DNA of 64,000 nucleotides from Cryomorphaceae bacterium. Lineage in GTDB: Bacteria; Bacteroidota; Bacteroidia; Flavobacteriales; Schleiferiaceae. Position numbers and translations under genes: made by a program. The notes beneath the pieces were generated by a model. That model did no database searches. It had not been told where the DNA came from and was given only the letters and a program-made list of their open reading frames with translations. Positions 43,745 through 53,030 of this stretch are shown piece by piece (position 1 is the stretch's first letter; each line of letters begins with the position of its first letter). The DNA lies in assembly GCA_011525035.1 (NCBI GenBank), contig WTIZ01000054.1, forward strand, positions 56,869-120,868. The letters run 5' to 3'.

Positions 43745-45691
43745 ATGATGAAGAAAATCATTCTAATCGCCATCTGTTTTTTTGGCGTACAACTTCAGGC
43801 TCAAGAAGTATTGTTTACAGTTGGTAACCAGACTGTTACAGCAGAAGAGTTCAAAGCCGTTTATGAAAAAAATAAAGGCGTAGGAAATGCTATTGATCCA
43901 AAAACTCCTGAAGAGTACTTGGATTTATACGTGCGTTTTAAGTTAAAAATTGCTGAGGCGTTCGATCAACAGAGAGATACTGCTGCCAAATTTGTGAAAG
44001 AGTTCGGTGGTTATAGAGCTCAATTGGCAAAACCTTACCTAAGTGATGCAGGCTCTGAAGATGCTTTGATCAAGGAAGCATACAGCCGTATGTCGCAAGA
44101 AGTACGTGCGGCACACATCATGTTCGAACTTGCTTCTAGTGCCTTGCCGTCAGATACACTGCGCGTCTACAAGGCAATGATGGAATTGCGCGATGAAATA
44201 GTGAGCGGTAAACTCTCTTTCGAGGATGCTGCGCGCTCAAAAAGTGCGGATACTTGGAGTGCAAAGCAGGGCGGAGATCTTGGCTATTTCACTGCTTTTA
44301 ATATGGTATATCCCTTCGAATCGGGTGCTTACGATCAAGAAATTGGTTCCATAAGTAAGCCTATCCGTTCTCAATTCGGGTACCACTTGATTAAAACCAT
44401 TGATAAGCGTCCAGCAAGCGGTACCGTTCGTGTCCGTCAAATCTTTTTCGCTGCAGGGGAAAAGGCTAAATTGGCTGAAAAGCAGCGTGCTGAGCGCAGT
44501 GCACAAGAGATTTATACTCGTTTGCAGAACGGTGAAGAATTCGGAGCGTTGGTCTCTTTTAGCGAGGATAGAAAAACGAAAGACCGCGGCGGTGAGATGC
44601 CGGAGTTCGGGTTGAACAAAATGATGCCTTCGTTTGAAAATGCGGCCTTTGCCTTAGAAGAGCCTGGTGATTTCTCAGCACCTATCCAAACCAATATTGG
44701 TTGGCACGTCATTCAATTGATTGAAAAGAAGCCGTTGCCTGATTTCGAGTCCTTAGAGAAGGAGATCAAATCGAAGGTAAAACGCGATTCTAGAAGTCAA
44801 GTTGGCGCAAAGAAATTCGTGAATACGCTTAAGCGCAATTATAACTTCACGGTAAATGAAAGAAACTATAGACGCACCGTTGCGCTAGTCGATGCAGCAA
44901 AATTTGCGACGGGCCAATGGGAAGCTCCTAGCATCAAAACCGATAGAGTAGTAGCGACCTATGCTGATGCTGAGCTACGCCAAAGTACAGTACTCGCATT
45001 TTGGGCAAAAAATCAAAAACCTCAAACTACTGAGGGTGTGGAGGAATACCTTCGATTACTGTTCAATGTGGTAAGCAATGACAACATCATTGCCTACGAA
45101 GACAGTCAATTGGAGTCGAAATATCCAGACTTTAGAAATTTGGTGAGAGAATACCGTGAAGGAATTCTGTTGTTTGACCTTACCCAAGAAGAAGTTTGGG
45201 ATAAAGCAGCGAAGGATAGTGTGGGCATTTATAACCACTACCAAACGATCAAAAACAACTTTACTTGGGACGACCGCATTAGCTATAAACTATGGGTAGC
45301 TCAGAACGAGAAGGACGCCAAGAAAATTGCAAGATGGGTTACTAAGGGTAAAACAGATAAGCTCAATGAATTCTTGACTTCGAATGATGCCCTAGCCGTT
45401 GCTGTTTCAGAAGGTACTGCACAACAGAAGGACGAAGAGGTATTCCAGATGCTATGGAATACATCTCCAGGTGTTCACGGTCCAATTGCCTTCAATGAAG
45501 GTTTCGCTGTTCTACAAACCATTGACTACTTACCTGCAGGCCCTAAAGCACTGAACGAAGTAAAAGGTCTAGTGATTGCAAGCTATCAGAACGAGCTTGA
45601 AGAAAAGTGGGTAGCTACTTTACAAGACAAATTTGAGGTTTCTATTAACGAAAGTGTGAAAGAGAAACTCTTCGCAGAGCTTGCTGATTAA
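43745..45691 (+). CDS. Periplasmic peptidyl-prolyl isomerase with two parvulin domains
   Basis: A 648-residue exported protein with a signal peptide (KKIILIAICFFGVQLQAQ). An N-terminal SurA/PrsA-like helical region is followed by two parvulin domains, about 118-222 (RAAHIMFELAS... GGDLGYF... FGYHLIKTIDKRP) and 229-333 (VRQIFFAAGEKAK... RGGEMPEFG... IGWHVIQLIEKKP). A long C-terminal helical region follows. It likely helps fold outer-membrane or T9SS proteins. First of three SurA-type genes after guaB; its stop overlaps the next ATG by one base (TAATG). Confidence 0.85.
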   Translation: MMKKIILIAICFFGVQLQAQEVLFTVGNQTVTAEEFKAVYEKNKGVGNAIDPKTPEEYLDLYVRFKLKIAEAFDQQRDTAAKFVKEFGGYRAQLAKPYLSDAGSEDALIKEAYSRMSQEVRAAHIMFELASSALPSDTLRVYKAMMELRDEIVSGKLSFEDAARSKSADTWSAKQGGDLGYFTAFNMVYPFESGAYDQEIGSISKPIRSQFGYHLIKTIDKRPASGTVRVRQIFFAAGEKAKLAEKQRAERSAQEIYTRLQNGEEFGALVSFSEDRKTKDRGGEMPEFGLNKMMPSFENAAFALEEPGDFSAPIQTNIGWHVIQLIEKKPLPDFESLEKEIKSKVKRDSRSQVGAKKFVNTLKRNYNFTVNERNYRRTVALVDAAKFATGQWEAPSIKTDRVVATYADAELRQSTVLAFWAKNQKPQTTEGVEEYLRLLFNVVSNDNIIAYEDSQLESKYPDFRNLVREYREGILLFDLTQEEVWDKAAKDSVGIYNHYQTIKNNFTWDDRISYKLWVAQNEKDAKKIARWVTKGKTDKLNEFLTSNDALAVAVSEGTAQQKDEEVFQMLWNTSPGVHGPIAFNEGFAVLQTIDYLPAGPKALNEVKGLVIASYQNELEEKWVATLQDKFEVSINESVKEKLFAELAD

Positions 45692-46530
45692 TGAGATTTA
45701 TCCCTGTCATAGTAGCACTAAGCCTTATTTCTTGCAGTCAGAATTTGACGCGCAATGACGAGGTAGTGGCACAACTAGGCGGGAAAGAACTCTTGTTAGA
45801 GGAAATTGAAGATCAGTTGCCAAAAGCAGGGACTTTAGCTGAGGCTGATAGTATTGCGCTTGTTCAGACCATTGCTCGAAATTGGGCAAAAAATGAATTA
45901 TTGGTCGAGGCGGCTGAATTCAACTTAAAGGCAGATTTAAGGGATTTTGAAGATCTTGTACGGCAGTACAGAAATGACTTGCTAAAACATGCCTATATCG
46001 AACGGTACGTAAGCGAGAACCTCGACACTAATGTCAGTGACGAAGAAGTGGCTGCTTATTACGAGGAGAATCAAAGCAATTTCGAGCTCAAAGAGAGTAT
46101 TGTTCGTGCTCAATACACGGCCGTACCGCTTGAGGCACAGAAAATGAAAGAGGCGAAGCGCTGGTTTAAATCCCGCAACCAGGAGAGCAAGTATTTGGAT
46201 TGGATTGAAGTTTTTGCCACTAAACAAAGTGCCTACACGGATTCTTCATGGGTTCCTTTAGACGATTTCCTCAATGATATTCCGTTGGAATCTAGCAATC
46301 CGTACAGCTATCTAAAACGTACACCAAGGTTTACTTGTGAGGACACAGTTATGGTGTATTTTGTCAGTGTGAACGACATACGAATCGAGAACAGTTATTC
46401 GCCACTAGAATATGTGCGTGAAAACATTAGAAAGATGATTCTTAACAAGCGCCGACTGGAGCTTATTGAGCGCATCGGAGAAAACATAATAGCAAATGCA
46501 ATTGAAAAAGGCGACTTACTTATTCCTTAG
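45691..46530 (+). CDS. SurA-like chaperone lipoprotein with degenerate parvulin domain
   Basis: A 279-residue protein with a lipoprotein signal (MRFIPVIVALSLISC, lipid Cys15). The SurA-type N-terminal fold is recognisable: NDEVVAQLGGKELLLEEIEDQLP, NWAKNELLVEAAEF and VSDEEVAAYYEENQSNFELKE. The following part (IVRAQYTAVPL... to VYFVSVNDIRIENSY) aligns in layout with a parvulin domain but lacks the HIL, GGDLG and FGYH motifs, so isomerase activity is doubtful. Probably a membrane-tethered holdase that works with the flanking isomerases. It overlaps surA by 35 nt. Confidence 0.7.
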   Translation: MRFIPVIVALSLISCSQNLTRNDEVVAQLGGKELLLEEIEDQLPKAGTLAEADSIALVQTIARNWAKNELLVEAAEFNLKADLRDFEDLVRQYRNDLLKHAYIERYVSENLDTNVSDEEVAAYYEENQSNFELKESIVRAQYTAVPLEAQKMKEAKRWFKSRNQESKYLDWIEVFATKQSAYTDSSWVPLDDFLNDIPLESSNPYSYLKRTPRFTCEDTVMVYFVSVNDIRIENSYSPLEYVRENIRKMILNKRRLELIERIGENIIANAIEKGDLLIP

Positions 46531-47851
46531 TGTATTCGGGTTCATTTTAATGGCTCAAGGTCAATCGCAAACCGTGGATGGTGTCGTAGCCATCGTGGGA
46601 GGTGATATTATTTTGAAGAGTGAGGTGGACGAGCAATACGATATTATGCGTCGCCAAAACTTTGGAGAAGAATTGAGCGAGTGTGCGGTCTTCGAAGAGT
46701 TGTTGTTCCAAAAACTACTTATTCACCATGCTGCCATTGATTCGGTAACTGTTGGTGAAGAAGAAGTAGAATCTAATATGGATCGCCGTATTCAGCAGCT
46801 CATCGCGCAAATGGGCGACCAGAAAAAGCTCGAGGAATTTTACGAAAAGTCCGTGGTAGAAATCAAAGAGGATATGCGAACTCTGATTCGTGACCAGCTC
46901 ACGGCTCAACGCATGCAGATGACGGTTGTAGAAGGTATTGAAGTCACGCCTTCTGAGGTTCGTGAGTACTACGAAAACCTTCCGCAGGACAGCATTCCCT
47001 TGATCAATGAAGAGGTAGAGCTTAGCCAAATCGTGAAATATCCGGAGATTTCGAAAGAAGCAGAGCAGGAGGTAATCGACAAGCTGAAATCATTGAAGGA
47101 GCGTATTGAAAACGGAACGTCCTTTTCTTCAATGGCCATCTTGTATAGTGAAGATCCTGGATCAAACAAGAAAGGTGGAGAATACAAAGCCATTCAGCGC
47201 GGTGTGTTCGTCAAGGAATTCGAGGCCATTGCATTCAATTTAAAGCGTGGTGAGATCAGTGATCCATTCAAAACGGAGTTTGGTTATCACATCGTTCAAC
47301 TGCTCGAGAAACGTGGAGAAGAGCTGGACTTGCGCCATATTCTGATTAAACCAAAGATGACTCAGGAGAACTTGCAGGAAGCAAAGAATTTCCTAGACAG
47401 TATCGCTGTAGCAATTAGCAATGGTGATATGACCTTTGAAGAGGCAGCCAATAAGTACTCGGAAGATGAGCAGACCAAGTTTAACGGCGGGCAGATGAGT
47501 AATTTCCAAAGCGGTAACAACCGTTTCGAAGTAAGTGCGCTGGATAGAGGTCTATTTGCAGTGGTAAATAAAATGGAGCAAGGCCAGATTTCTGAGACGG
47601 GTTACTTCCAAAGCCAGGACCAACGTGAAGCTTTCCGCATCGTACGCTTGGACAAGAAATTTGAACCGCACAAAGCAAATCTAGACATCGACTTTACACG
47701 AATTAAAGGTTTTGCATTGCAGGAGAAGCAAAGCAGAATTGTGGAAGAGTGGAAGGAAGAAAAACTCGTGGAAACCTTCGTGAAAATCAACACAGGGTAT
47801 TTTTCATGCGACCAAACGCTTGCTAACTGGAACAGTAACAGAGATGACTGA
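46496..47851 (+). CDS. surA: SurA-like peptidyl-prolyl isomerase/chaperone
   Basis: A 451-residue exported protein with a signal peptide (KKATYLFLSVFGFILMAQGQ). The SurA N-domain starts VDGVVAIVGGDIILKSEVDEQ. Two parvulin domains follow: about 178-275 (ELSQIVKYP... SNKKGGEYKAI... FGYHIVQLLEKRG) and about 284-385 (LRHILIKPKMT... FNGGQMSNFQ... FRIVRLDKKFEP). It escorts outer-membrane proteins through the periplasm. The start overlaps the previous gene by 35 nt, and the 3' end overlaps the MoxR gene by 8 nt, so the guaB-ppi-ppi-surA-moxR run is probably one transcript. Confidence 0.88.
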   Translation: MQLKKATYLFLSVFGFILMAQGQSQTVDGVVAIVGGDIILKSEVDEQYDIMRRQNFGEELSECAVFEELLFQKLLIHHAAIDSVTVGEEEVESNMDRRIQQLIAQMGDQKKLEEFYEKSVVEIKEDMRTLIRDQLTAQRMQMTVVEGIEVTPSEVREYYENLPQDSIPLINEEVELSQIVKYPEISKEAEQEVIDKLKSLKERIENGTSFSSMAILYSEDPGSNKKGGEYKAIQRGVFVKEFEAIAFNLKRGEISDPFKTEFGYHIVQLLEKRGEELDLRHILIKPKMTQENLQEAKNFLDSIAVAISNGDMTFEEAANKYSEDEQTKFNGGQMSNFQSGNNRFEVSALDRGLFAVVNKMEQGQISETGYFQSQDQREAFRIVRLDKKFEPHKANLDIDFTRIKGFALQEKQSRIVEEWKEEKLVETFVKINTGYFSCDQTLANWNSNRDD

Positions 47852-48806
47852 TAATCAGGTCATAGCAACACTCGAGCAAGCACCAGCGAAACTTAGTGCC
47901 TTTAAAAAAGAGGTTGCTAAGGTCATTGTTGGACAGCAAGAAGCCGTTGATTTAATCACTCAGAGCATCCTTGTGGGAGGCCACAGTCTCTTGATAGGTG
48001 TTCCTGGGTTGGCGAAGACGTTGCTGGTAACCACCGTGAGCAAGGCCTTGGGATTAGATTTTGCCCGCATCCAGTTCACTCCCGATTTAATGCCAACGGA
48101 CATTACAGGTACCGAAGTGCTTACTAAGGAACGTTCGTTTGAGTTTCGCAAAGGGCCGGTGTTTGCCAACGTCGTACTTGCAGATGAAATCAACAGAACT
48201 CCTCCTAAAACACAAGCGGCGCTTTTAGAAGCAATGCAAGAGAAACGCGTCAGTGTAGGTGGCGTCTCGTACGATTTACCGAAACCGTTCTTCGTACTAG
48301 CAACTCAAAATCCCATTGAGCAGGAGGGTACCTATCCTTTACCAGAGGCGCAGCTCGATCGCTTTTTATTCAACATTGCTGTTGGATATCCAACGCAGGA
48401 AGAGGAACAGCAGGTCGTTAAGCAAACAACTACAAGCACAGAAACAAGTGTTGAGCAGGTATTTACTGCACAGGAAATTATAGACCTTCAAACAGCGCTA
48501 AAGCGATTACCTGTGGTTGATGAGACTATTGATTATGCGGTTTCTTTGGTGCGTAAAACACGACCAGGTGCTGAAGGTGCTCATCCAAAAGCAAATGAAT
48601 ACTTGAACTGGGGCGCTGGACCGCGTGCCAGCCAAAACTTGATTCTGGCAGCTAAGGCTGTTTCCATTATGCACGGTGCAGGTTCTCCGACTGTCGAGCA
48701 CGTAAAAGCTGTAGCCAAGCCTATTTTAAGACACCGAATTGTAGTGAATTACAAGGCGAAGGCTGAGGGTTTAAATGCCGATGACATCATTGACGCATTA
48801 TTGTAG
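47844..48806 (+). CDS. MoxR family AAA+ ATPase
   Basis: A 320-residue cytoplasmic AAA+ protein from MTDNQVIATLEQ at 47844. Walker A-type LIGVPGLAKT, DLMPTDITGTEV, Walker B VLADEINRTPPKTQAALLEAMQE, sensor 1 FVLATQNPIEQEGTYPLPEAQLDRF, and the lid region with YLNWGAGPRASQNLILAAKA are all canonical MoxR. MoxR proteins usually act with VWA proteins, often in aerotolerance (bat) operons; none is next to this gene in the window, so DUF58 or VWA partners must be elsewhere. It is the last gene of the SurA run. Confidence 0.9.
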   Translation: MTDNQVIATLEQAPAKLSAFKKEVAKVIVGQQEAVDLITQSILVGGHSLLIGVPGLAKTLLVTTVSKALGLDFARIQFTPDLMPTDITGTEVLTKERSFEFRKGPVFANVVLADEINRTPPKTQAALLEAMQEKRVSVGGVSYDLPKPFFVLATQNPIEQEGTYPLPEAQLDRFLFNIAVGYPTQEEEQQVVKQTTTSTETSVEQVFTAQEIIDLQTALKRLPVVDETIDYAVSLVRKTRPGAEGAHPKANEYLNWGAGPRASQNLILAAKAVSIMHGAGSPTVEHVKAVAKPILRHRIVVNYKAKAEGLNADDIIDALL

Positions 48807-48851
48807 GTGTTAAACGGCGTTAAAACTCGTACATTGAAATAGTTCGAGTAG

Positions 48852-48859
48852 TACATTCG
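48852..48859 (+). promoter_or_regulatory. Weak -7 box for the two-component system
   Basis: TACATTCG, one mismatch to TAnnTTTG, ends exactly 4 nt before the histidine kinase ATG at 48864. No -33 at the expected spacing. Confidence 0.2.
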
Positions 48860-48863
48860 CCCT

Positions 48864-50270
48864 ATGTTCCAAAGCATCCTAGATCATTTAAAGGCAAATT
48901 CTATCACTGCAGTATTGACAGCGGCTGTTATCGGTGCGCTATTTCTACAGTTGAATCTTTTATCTGGTCAATTAGAATTACAGCGTCAACAGTTTGAACA
49001 ACAAGTTGGTACGACTTCAACGAGTTTAAATGAGCGCGTACGCATGTTTGTTCGTCGTAAAAGCATGGGGGCTTTTAGCAATAGAAGCGCCGCGGATAGT
49101 ACGGTGACGATTACAACACCAATGGGGCAGACGACTTTGCGTTGGACTACAGGACAGGTCCCAAATGCTATGGGGTTCTCAGATTCCTCCCTGTTCGAAG
49201 GGTTAATAGATAACTTTCAGAATTCACTGCCTTGGTCTGCACAAGTCACCCAGGTTGAACTTGATAGCATCATCAATGCACAACTCCTTCAAAACGGCGT
49301 GCGAACTTCACCGAAATGGGCAATCGTTGAAAATGGCTACCTCAGTAATCTAGCTTCGGCCGAATTTGATCCAAATCTGACCACATTTAATTATGTCTTG
49401 GCTGAAAGTTTTTTCGGACCCACTAGACAGTTGCTCCTTTATTTTCCATCAGAGAAATTTTATTTAGCCCGACGTGTATACATGTCATTGATTGCCTCTC
49501 TGCTGTTTTCTGCAGTAATACTGGTGGCATTCTTTGGAGTGCAACGTCAAGGTCGCAAGCAGAAGCGCTTGGCAGAAGTAAAGAGTGACTTCATCAATAA
49601 CATGTCTCATGAGTTCAAGACACCACTTGCGACAATAAATTTAGCAGTGGATGCATTGATGAAAAATGGTGAGAAGATGACTCCATCGCAGATGCAGAGC
49701 TATTTGAACATAGTTAAGAAAGAAAATAAGCGGATGAATGCCCAAATGGAGAGCGTCCTTCAGATGTCAATGATGGATAAAGAAGAGCTCACCCTAGATA
49801 AGGCGGCGATGGATATTTCCGAAGTATTGACTGAGGCCGTTCAGCACTTCAAACTTGCCGTTCAAGAAAAGCAGGGGTGGATTGATTTAAACATTACTGA
49901 AGGCAACTATTCCTACTTTGGAGACCGTACTCAGTTCAAAAGTGCATTGACAAATCTTATCGATAATGCGGTGAAGTACAGCAATGGAACGCCAAAGATT
50001 AGTATTCAGATGACACATTCCACGAAGGCCTTTACCATTTTAGTGCGCGATAGAGGTATCGGTATGGATGAGGACACATTGAATCAAGTCTTTGATCGAT
50101 TCTACCGTGCGACTAAAGGCAATATTCATGATGTAAAGGGGCACGGATTGGGCCTTTCGTTCGTTAAAGAAATTATAGAAAAGCACCGGGGAACCATTTC
50201 TGTTCAAAGTGTTGAAGGAGAGGGTACCACGTTCAAAGTAGTATTAGAAAACATCCCACACAATGACTAA
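48864..50270 (+). CDS. Membrane sensor histidine kinase
   Basis: A 468-residue kinase. Membrane helix 1 at about 14-32, a periplasmic sensor region of about 170 residues (35-205), helix 2 at about 207-226, no obvious HAMP domain, then a HisKA domain with phospho-acceptor His249 (NNMSHEFKTPLATI). The HATPase domain follows: N box LTNLIDNAVKYS, G1 DRGIGMDEDT, F box FDRFYR, G2 GHGLGLSFVKEI. The signal is unknown. It overlaps the response-regulator gene by 8 nt; the pair resembles RprX/RprY-type systems of Bacteroidota. Confidence 0.88.
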   Translation: MFQSILDHLKANSITAVLTAAVIGALFLQLNLLSGQLELQRQQFEQQVGTTSTSLNERVRMFVRRKSMGAFSNRSAADSTVTITTPMGQTTLRWTTGQVPNAMGFSDSSLFEGLIDNFQNSLPWSAQVTQVELDSIINAQLLQNGVRTSPKWAIVENGYLSNLASAEFDPNLTTFNYVLAESFFGPTRQLLLYFPSEKFYLARRVYMSLIASLLFSAVILVAFFGVQRQGRKQKRLAEVKSDFINNMSHEFKTPLATINLAVDALMKNGEKMTPSQMQSYLNIVKKENKRMNAQMESVLQMSMMDKEELTLDKAAMDISEVLTEAVQHFKLAVQEKQGWIDLNITEGNYSYFGDRTQFKSALTNLIDNAVKYSNGTPKISIQMTHSTKAFTILVRDRGIGMDEDTLNQVFDRFYRATKGNIHDVKGHGLGLSFVKEIIEKHRGTISVQSVEGEGTTFKVVLENIPHND

Positions 50271-50949
50271 GCAACGTATTTTACTTGTTGAAGACGACAC
50301 GAATTTTGGAAACCTACTTCGTGATACATTGATGTTTAACGATTTTGAGGTTGACCTAGAACGCGACGGTGTACAAGGGTTAAGAGCTTACAAACAAGGA
50401 GAGTATGACCTGTGTATCTTCGACATCATGATGCCTAAAAAAGACGGTTTAACCCTTGCTACCGAAGTGAAGGCAATCGACAATGGCCAGCCGCTTATCT
50501 TCTTAACAGCAAAAGGTCAAAAGGAAGATATCATTGCAGGCTACAGTGCAGGGGCTGATGATTACTTGGTTAAACCGTTTGACACAGACGTCTTGCTTTA
50601 TAAAATTCAGGCAATCATTGGTCGTAATCTTGCAGATATAGAGGAGGAGCCGGATGAAATCCAAATAGGAAAGTTGACATTCAAACCAAAGATCCGTCAG
50701 CTAATAGTAGGGGATTCAATCACGAAACTTAGTCCAAAAGAGTGCGATTTGCTAAAACTCTTAGCGGCTCATAAAAATCAACTGCTACCAAGATCGAAGG
50801 CCTTGCTCAAGATTTGGAAGGAAGACAACTACTTCACAGGGCGCTCGATGGATGTTTACGTCGCGAAACTTCGTAAATACTTGAAGGTGGACGAGAGTCT
50901 TCGTATTGAAAATGTACACGGCGAAGGATTCCGATTGGTACAAGATTAA
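50263..50949 (+). CDS. OmpR-family response regulator
   Basis: A 228-residue regulator. The receiver domain (1-120) has the acidic pair [10 protein letters not shown], phospho-acceptor Asp54 ([12 protein letters not shown]), the switch threonine in IFLTAKG, and Lys in DDYLVKPFD. The C-terminal winged-helix domain (about 135-228) has [23 protein letters not shown] and [13 protein letters not shown]...NVHGEGFRL. It is translated with the upstream kinase (8-nt overlap). Its regulon is unknown. The 3' end overlaps the convergent cryptochrome gene by 4 nt. Confidence 0.92.
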   Translation: MTKQRILLVEDDTNFGNLLRDTLMFNDFEVDLERDGVQGLRAYKQGEYDLCIFDIMMPKKDGLTLATEVKAIDNGQPLIFLTAKGQKEDIIAGYSAGADDYLVKPFDTDVLLYKIQAIIGRNLADIEEEPDEIQIGKLTFKPKIRQLIVGDSITKLSPKECDLLKLLAAHKNQLLPRSKALLKIWKEDNYFTGRSMDVYVAKLRKYLKVDESLRIENVHGEGFRLVQD

Positions 50950-52403
50950 GATTTCCGAGGTCCAGGATTCACATGCTTGTTCAGGATTCGACGTGCTTCC
51001 TTTTTAGTGCTTTTTTCTTTTCTCTTCGCATAGAGCGTATCGCTCGCTCTTTTCCGAGCTTTTCCTAAATCTATCACTGGTTCTAAGGGGTATGAACCCG
51101 TATTGTAGCCTTGCATGGTTAGTTCCATTGGTGGAATCTTCCAAGGTTCATGGATGTATGGAGCCGGTATTTGAAATAGCTCGGGTACCCATTGTTTTAT
51201 GAAGGCTCCCTTGGGGTCGTGGTCTTGACTTTGCTTCACTGGATTGTAGATTCTAATGGTATTTACACCGGTATATCCGCTCTGCATTTGAAATTGGGCA
51301 TAATGAATACCAGGCTCGAAATCCGTAAATAATGATGCTAGGTAGTCTGCACCTGGCTTCCAAGGTTGCCATAGGTATTGGCTGTAAAAACTCACTACCA
51401 TGGCACGCATTCTAAAATTCAGATATCCTGTGGCGGTAAGACATCGCATACATGCGTCAACCAGCGGTACTCCTGTTTTCCCTTCTTTCCAAGCGGTAAA
51501 TAGTTTTGGATCAAACACCTTACTCTCATCGATGGCTGTGTAGGCTCTGTTAATGGGTAGGAATTCGTATTCCCATTCGCTTTCAAACTTTTGAATAAAG
51601 TGTGCTTGCCATCTCAATCGATCCGCAAATGCACGGATATTGCGCTTGGAACCAGGGATATCTGTTACTTCCATGATCTGGACCAATTGTCGCACACTGA
51701 CGTTTCCCCAGGCAAGATGTGGTGATATTCGGCTGCACCCTTTTCGAGATTCTTGGGGTTTGGAAATGCTGTATGCGTATCGAGAAATCCGTTTTGTTAA
51801 AAAGCTTCTGATAATGCTGTGTGCACGACGTTCACCTCCGCGCTGAAAAAACGGGTGTTCCTCGAAGACGGTAGGCATTAACTCGGCAAAGTTGGGCGCG
51901 GCTAATGCACGCTCGCTAATCTGTTTTAAATCAATATTAATCAGGGGTTGCGCGGCATCATGGTGCCATTTTTTGACCCAGTCTCTCCGGTTTCTTAGGC
52001 CACGTCGAACGCCATTGGCATCAGATTCTAGCCATGGTATCCCATGTGATTTAAAGAGTTTATGGATGGCAATATCACGATCAAAAGTATGTTTAATACC
52101 AGTTTCCTTGTGGCTAAAGACACGAACAATATCATAGTTAGCTATGAGCTTCTTGAAAAAATCTAGAGCTTCAGTACGGATGAAATGAACGGTGCCATTG
52201 CCAGCTTGCTGATTAAGATCTTCAATAGAGTCCGCAATAAATCTCAGGTGCCTTTCGTCGTATTGTTGGAGCTCAAACAGCGAAGGTTCGTACAAGGCAA
52301 AATACAGCGTTGGAAGATTACCTTGAATACTTTCATAAACGGGCTTATTATCAAACCACCGCAGATCGCGCTTGAACCAAACAAGTTGAATTTTTTGACG
52401 CAT
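50946..52403 (-). CDS. Cryptochrome/photolyase family flavoprotein (third paralogue)
   Basis: A 485-residue member of the photolyase superfamily, distinct from the two paralogues near 16 kb. The alpha/beta domain starts [35 protein letters not shown] and the FAD domain blocks [49 protein letters not shown] and [26 protein letters not shown] define a subgroup I know mostly from marine bacteria, usually annotated FAD-binding or deoxyribodipyrimidine photolyase. The repaired lesion or signalling role is undetermined. A basic C-terminal tail may contact DNA. Third gene of an SDR-flavin reductase-cryptochrome operon, with a 1-nt overlap (TGATG). Confidence 0.82.
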   Translation of the reverse strand: MRQKIQLVWFKRDLRWFDNKPVYESIQGNLPTLYFALYEPSLFELQQYDERHLRFIADSIEDLNQQAGNGTVHFIRTEALDFFKKLIANYDIVRVFSHKETGIKHTFDRDIAIHKLFKSHGIPWLESDANGVRRGLRNRRDWVKKWHHDAAQPLINIDLKQISERALAAPNFAELMPTVFEEHPFFQRGGERRAHSIIRSFLTKRISRYAYSISKPQESRKGCSRISPHLAWGNVSVRQLVQIMEVTDIPGSKRNIRAFADRLRWQAHFIQKFESEWEYEFLPINRAYTAIDESKVFDPKLFTAWKEGKTGVPLVDACMRCLTATGYLNFRMRAMVVSFYSQYLWQPWKPGADYLASLFTDFEPGIHYAQFQMQSGYTGVNTIRIYNPVKQSQDHDPKGAFIKQWVPELFQIPAPYIHEPWKIPPMELTMQGYNTGSYPLEPVIDLGKARKRASDTLYAKRKEKSTKKEARRILNKHVNPGPRKS

Positions 52404-53029
52404 CAGAATCCGTATTTAGCGGCATTCGGGTAGGGGAGCTTTATGGCTGTTTCTGTGGTGGTATATTGTCGTAAACCTATAGCGAGAGTTGGTGGTGTAT
52501 CAAAAGAAACCTGTCCTTCTTCATCGACTTTCAATGCTACGCCTGTCGTGATACTTTTAATTTGACCTACGGTATAAACGCAGCCGTTATTGAGCGTAAA
52601 GCGTTCTACAAATTCAAGTGATATAGCATATAGGTAGTCCTTTGGTAGAGGATGTGGACAGCCTTCAACGTGGCATGTAGATGCTTCCAGCACATCGAGC
52701 TCAAAAGTGCCTTCAGGTGCATTCATGCTCACTTCATGAACTAGGTTTACCTGATTGAAGGGCATACAAACCAGAGTCAGTGGGCTGCCGTTCAAGAAAT
52801 TTTGAAGTGTATGACGCTTGCCGTTATCCGGTCGAAACAAGATGCTCATCTGCGCAGGATGGGCACCTACGTGTGTTACGTTAGTTAACGTAGAGGCATT
52901 TAAACGTCCATGGCTATCGGCAGTAATAGCGATAAAGGCCGTTCGGACTCCAGACAAACTATTGATAAGCGTGGTGCGTGCTTGACGATCCATGCTATTC
53001 AGGGAAGTGCTGTCTAAGAGGATTGACAT
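52403..53029 (-). CDS. Flavin reductase-like (FMN-binding split barrel) protein
   Basis: A 208-residue soluble protein of the flavin reductase-like domain family. [38 protein letters not shown] matches the FMN-contact region (SxR and TxxN-type motifs in looser form), and the [21 protein letters not shown] part is the preceding strand pair. Expected to bind FMN or FAD and reduce it with NAD(P)H. Its setting between an SDR gene (1-nt gap) and a cryptochrome gene (1-nt overlap) suggests it serves reduced flavin to the light enzyme; that is inference. Confidence 0.75.
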   Translation of the reverse strand: MSILLDSTSLNSMDRQARTTLINSLSGVRTAFIAITADSHGRLNASTLTNVTHVGAHPAQMSILFRPDNGKRHTLQNFLNGSPLTLVCMPFNQVNLVHEVSMNAPEGTFELDVLEASTCHVEGCPHPLPKDYLYAISLEFVERFTLNNGCVYTVGQIKSITTGVALKVDEEGQVSFDTPPTLAIGLRQYTTTETAIKLPYPNAAKYGF

Positions 53030-53030
53030 T

